From contig JAHDHL010000049.1 of NCBI GenBank assembly GCA_020631355.1, positions 1 to 35,767 on the forward strand: 35,767 nucleotides of DNA, given 5' to 3'. Source of the stretch: Saprospiraceae bacterium (GTDB taxonomy: Bacteria > Bacteroidota > Bacteroidia > Chitinophagales > Saprospiraceae). Under the pieces are notes generated by a model. That model worked only from the letters and a program-made list of their open reading frames with translations. It searched no databases and was not told where the DNA came from. Position 1 is the first letter of the stretch. Each line of letters starts with the position of its first letter. Below are positions 32,382-35,767 of this stretch, in pieces. Made by a program: the position numbers and the translations under genes.

Positions 32382-33776
32382 ATGAAAAATAATAAACTAT
32401 ATGCGCTCTACCATTCATTGAATGACAAAGAAGTTAAACTAATCCAAAAAGCACTGGAATCTCCCTTGCACAATCAAGAAGCAGCAACGAAAAGGCTCTT
32501 TGAATGGCTAGGAAATCCGACTAATTCATTGACCAAGGAAAATGCTTATGCATATGCCTACGCCGACAGACCTTTTGACAACGGTTCATTCTACGCCCTC
32601 TCCTCCCGATTAGTGCATATCATAGAAAAAGTATTATTACTGAAAGATGAATCAAGGATTGGTTCGGAATTAGAGTTGATGAAGCTTTACCGGAGGAGGA
32701 AATTGAGTAAGCATTTCAAGCAATCAAGGAATAAAACGGAAAAGCTACTCAGCCAGTCCCCTTTGGAAAACAACCAGTATCATTTCCAAAAATACCAATT
32801 GGCTACGGAACAATTCGAAATGTTCGAAAGGGAAACCAGGTCCCAACAAACGAATCTTCAAAAGATCACCAATCATCTCAATACATTTCTGATTTCGGAA
32901 AAATTACGTTGGGCCGTCACCATGCAATCCCATAGTACCGTTTACAAATCAGAATATGTCCAGGTATTATTACCACACATTCTATCTGTTGTGGAACAGG
33001 GTGACTGGTTGGATATACCATCCATTGCCGTTTATTATTATTGTTACAAGGCCATGACGGAAAAAGATAATGATGCGTATTTCAAGAAACTGAAAGCTAT
33101 CATACACAAGAGTGGTTCATTATTCCCACCCAAGGAACTAAAGGAGATTTATACGATTGCGATAAATTTCGGGGTTAAGAAAATCAATTCAGGCCACCCT
33201 GACTATCTGAAAGAAATCTTCGAACTGTACCAGAAAGGGCTTGAGGATAGTATATTCTTTGACGAGGGAACATTATCAAGATGGTCTTATTCCAATATCA
33301 TGTCGGCCGCATTGAAACTCGGTGAATTCTCATGGGCGGAGCAATTCATTTCTGAATACAAGGGTAGGCTAAAACAAAAATATAGGGGCAATATCTACAA
33401 CTACAATTTGGCAAGGCTACACTATCACAACAAAGAATACAAGCAAGCCATGCAATTACTGAATGCCGTAGAACTCAGGGATATCCTTCTTAATCTTTCA
33501 GCCAAGGTACTGCTACTAAAAATGTACGTTGAACTCAACGAAAACAAGGCACTGGAATCATTATTATTCAGTCTGAAGATATACCTGATGAGAAACAAGG
33601 TCATCGGATACCACAAGAAGAATTATAATAACATTATCCGATTCACCAAAAGATTATCCGACCTCAATCCTTACAACAGAGCAGCAAAGGAAAAATTAAT
33701 CGAAGACATTAAGGAGACAGACATACTTACTGAGAGGGAATGGTTGTTAGGCAGGCTTGATGTTGTGAGGAATTGA
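32382..33776 (+). CDS. All-helical protein of unknown function
   Basis: 464 residues, no signal peptide or membrane segment, rich in Leu, Lys, Glu and Tyr. It looks like a string of helical hairpins similar to TPRs. Examples are NLARLHYHNKEYKQAMQLLN near 345-364 and KVLLLKMYVELNENKALESL near 375-394, the first close to a TPR. The N-terminus (YALYHSLNDKEVKLIQKALE) is a helical cap. I do not recognise the family. It sits divergent from the large T9SS gene and 101 bases upstream of the NACHT NTPase on the same strand, so it may be co-expressed with it. A scaffold or sensor role would be speculation. Confidence 0.65.
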   Translation: MKNNKLYALYHSLNDKEVKLIQKALESPLHNQEAATKRLFEWLGNPTNSLTKENAYAYAYADRPFDNGSFYALSSRLVHIIEKVLLLKDESRIGSELELMKLYRRRKLSKHFKQSRNKTEKLLSQSPLENNQYHFQKYQLATEQFEMFERETRSQQTNLQKITNHLNTFLISEKLRWAVTMQSHSTVYKSEYVQVLLPHILSVVEQGDWLDIPSIAVYYYCYKAMTEKDNDAYFKKLKAIIHKSGSLFPPKELKEIYTIAINFGVKKINSGHPDYLKEIFELYQKGLEDSIFFDEGTLSRWSYSNIMSAALKLGEFSWAEQFISEYKGRLKQKYRGNIYNYNLARLHYHNKEYKQAMQLLNAVELRDILLNLSAKVLLLKMYVELNENKALESLLFSLKIYLMRNKVIGYHKKNYNNIIRFTKRLSDLNPYNRAAKEKLIEDIKETDILTEREWLLGRLDVVRN

Positions 33777-33877
33777 AGTTAATTGAGGTCTATCTTTTCT
33801 TAAAAATCAGCTTTGGAAAATAGTATATCACAGTTCCTTTCTTCATTTTCTTAAAAATTCATAATTTAGAAATAAAA

Positions 33878-35740
33878 ATGCAGGTAGGCAAATACAGAAG
33901 ATACTCTGGAAAAACAAAAAATATAACGTTCCCGAATCTTCAGCAATATTTCCTCACAATCAGTACAATTCAACAAGCAAGAATATTCATCAGAAAAAAT
34001 CAAATAAGAAAAGCACTAGATATAATCCATCAGACGTCCCCAATCTACTCTAAGCAACAATTCACCTTATTATCTAACAGATTTCAAAGCATTCAGACCC
34101 AACAATCTCAGGGAACTATATCCTTTAAAAAATACGATCTTAGGATAAATAAAATCAATGAAGATTTACTTAAGTTATTAATACAAGTTGAGGAAAATTT
34201 ACATGAGACATCGCCTTTCTTCTCTAGCATAAAGGAAATCTTAATAAATAAATACGAAAGGAGAATCCATCAAAAAATATCAGGCCAACTCAGCATTAGT
34301 CCTCAAATAACACAATCCAAAAAAGGAACAAGTAAGGAAAGAGGAGCAACATTCAAACCCTTATTCCATAATAATCGCTCCAAGGAAATACTCCAAATCT
34401 ATCATGAAGCAAACGGGAGGTTATTAATTGTAGGAGAACCGGGGTCAGGTAAAAGTACCCTATTACTCCAATTGGCAACTGAGCTTTTATCATCCAACAA
34501 CATCCGCATCCCAATCATCCTCAACCTGACTACATGGAATAGTAAATACCCCGCATTCAAAAATTGGCTTACAGAAGTCATCAGCTATGAATTGAGGGTT
34601 AAAAAATCAATTGCAGACCAACTAACACAAAATTCTAAGTACTTCATCCTACTCTTTGATGGTCTAGACGAAATACACGAGAATCATAGGAAATCATTCC
34701 TGACTGCCCTAAACCAATTTGCATCAGGTGCCCAACAAAAATTCGTTATCACTTCAAGAATAGAAGAATATGAAAAGACGACAAATGACCCAACGGTTTT
34801 TGGTCAAATAGAAGTCTCAGGTTTTTCACCTGAACAGCTAAAAAATGACCTACGCAGAACTCAATATGATGTAAGCGGGTCTCTTGCATTACTAAACGCA
34901 ATGGAAGAAAGAAAATCCTTACAGAGAATTTTGAAAACCCCTTTTTACTTTGATATGTTAAAATCCCTTTTTTCAAAGGGTGTCAAACTATCTGAAATGG
35001 GTATAAAAGGCAACCATATCGGCCAAATCAAACATGCTATTGTGCATTGTTTTATTAGTAATAATGTCAAAGACAAAAGGAATAAGGAGTATATTTCTTT
35101 TCTTGCTTTTATGGTTTCAAAGGACTCATTAACCTACTTTGATATCCCTAGCATCCAATACCATTGGCTCCTTGAAGAAGAATACCCATATCATCTAGAT
35201 TCCATTCAATGCGTAGGAATTATTTATGGACTGCTTTCGGGAGTTGTATGGGGTATCATTATTGCTCTTGTGGTAGTTTACTTCACGGATTCATTCGCTA
35301 AATACTCTTTATTCTCTATCATCTCGGCTATCCTAATGTTTTCTTTTCTATGTGGGGTCTTATCCAGTCTTTTCATGGGATGGATAATAAGATTCATTTT
35401 TTCATCTCTTTCTGAAAAGTTCCCTGGACTCAAAACAATCACAAGCAACCCTATGACCAGAGAAGCATATGGCCCCTATGGTAGATTCAAAGATAAATAT
35501 GGATTTTTCTATTGGTTCTCTTTCATTCAACACCTACACCTCAGACACCTATTACACAAAGCAGATAAACTCCCATTTAAACTCATCTCATTTCTTAATA
35601 GGATGGTTAACCAGAACATATTAGAAGATGAGGATGGAAAATGGAAATTCAGACATAAAATCCTACAAGATTATTTGGCCAATGAGTATACGAAGATTCA
35701 ACAAGGGAAAAGAAAAAGCCCCAATACAATGAAGTATTGA
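33878..35740 (+). CDS. NACHT-type STAND NTPase with EAD11-like N-terminus and inserted membrane segment
   Basis: 620 residues. Residues about 33-105 (ARIFIRKNQIRKALDII, LLSNRFQSIQTQQSQGTISF, INKINEDLLKLL) fit effector-associated domain 11, a death-fold-like adaptor. The NACHT module has Walker A GEPGSGKST at 186-194, Walker B ILLFDGLDEI at 257-266 and sensor ITSR at 291-294, followed by a winged-helix region. Two strongly hydrophobic stretches (about 445-469 and 479-508) interrupt the C-terminal part before the usual NACHT motif WKFRHKILQDYLANEY (589-604). There is no LRR or long repeat sensor. Such proteins act in bacterial conflict and antiphage immunity by clustering on a trigger and recruiting an effector carrying the same adaptor. 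No such partner is in view, and 27 bases remain after the stop. Visibly A+T-rich. Confidence 0.85.
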   Translation: MQVGKYRRYSGKTKNITFPNLQQYFLTISTIQQARIFIRKNQIRKALDIIHQTSPIYSKQQFTLLSNRFQSIQTQQSQGTISFKKYDLRINKINEDLLKLLIQVEENLHETSPFFSSIKEILINKYERRIHQKISGQLSISPQITQSKKGTSKERGATFKPLFHNNRSKEILQIYHEANGRLLIVGEPGSGKSTLLLQLATELLSSNNIRIPIILNLTTWNSKYPAFKNWLTEVISYELRVKKSIADQLTQNSKYFILLFDGLDEIHENHRKSFLTALNQFASGAQQKFVITSRIEEYEKTTNDPTVFGQIEVSGFSPEQLKNDLRRTQYDVSGSLALLNAMEERKSLQRILKTPFYFDMLKSLFSKGVKLSEMGIKGNHIGQIKHAIVHCFISNNVKDKRNKEYISFLAFMVSKDSLTYFDIPSIQYHWLLEEEYPYHLDSIQCVGIIYGLLSGVVWGIIIALVVVYFTDSFAKYSLFSIISAILMFSFLCGVLSSLFMGWIIRFIFSSLSEKFPGLKTITSNPMTREAYGPYGRFKDKYGFFYWFSFIQHLHLRHLLHKADKLPFKLISFLNRMVNQNILEDEDGKWKFRHKILQDYLANEYTKIQQGKRKSPNTMKY

Positions 35741-35767
35741 GACTCTTTTCTTGAGGTCGCGAGCGGA

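Overview
The window reads as a chromosomal segment of a marine- or freshwater-type Bacteroidota, most like the Saprospiria/Cytophagia side of the phylum (inference). The signs are two secreted proteins with C-terminal type IX secretion (T9SS type A) sorting domains, a DUF7619-like domain, a class II HMG-CoA reductase / type 2 IPP isomerase / GYDIA-type GHMP kinase block, a YwqK-repeat exported protein, and promoters of the form TTG-N20-nATATTTG, close to the Bacteroidota -33/-7 consensus. Shine-Dalgarno sites are mostly absent, as usual in this phylum.

Layout. 1-751: end of an IS5-family insertion sequence (transposase cut by the window edge). 752-4830: an A+T-rich accessory stretch with an esterase lipoprotein, a DUF1761 membrane protein, a Crp/Fnr-type regulator, an unknown lipoprotein and an opposite-strand lipoprotein. 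They are separated by degenerate imperfect palindromes that resemble integron-cassette (attC-like) spacers. 4844-10087 (minus): Lon protease, DUF1015 protein and YwqK-repeat protein. The DNA upstream of lon is unusually rich in dyads and direct repeats. 10228-11913: fused formimidoyltransferase-cyclodeaminase. 11978-16122: an envelope block in which two M23 peptidases flank three tandem, diverged, exported LTXXQ (Spy/CpxP-like) proteins. 16179-17199: bacterioferritin-comigratory peroxiredoxin and a DUF2867 protein. 17429-19429: a T9SS-exported protein. 19696-22707 (minus): a tight five-gene operon (SDR oxidoreductase, tandem DUF1330 exported protein, TfoX-like protein, DUF2892 membrane protein, ECF sigma factor with a Cys-containing C-terminal extension). 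22872-27902: acyltransferase and the mevalonate-pathway block. 28017-32189: outer-membrane barrel-like protein and a 969-residue T9SS protein. 32382-35740: an all-helical protein of unknown function, then a NACHT-type STAND NTPase with an N-terminal EAD11-like effector-associated domain and an inserted transmembrane segment.

How it fits together. Most of the window is housekeeping or envelope biology: proteostasis, one-carbon/histidine catabolism, peptidoglycan remodelling, isoprenoid and phospholipid synthesis. The parts that could hold undescribed biology are the NACHT protein at the right edge (a likely conflict/defence module whose effector partner would lie outside the window), the cassette-like accessory array near the IS, the exported LTXXQ triplet between M23 peptidases, and the ECF-sigma operon. 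I saw no rRNA, tRNA or CRISPR array. No gene-free stretch exceeds 300 bases.
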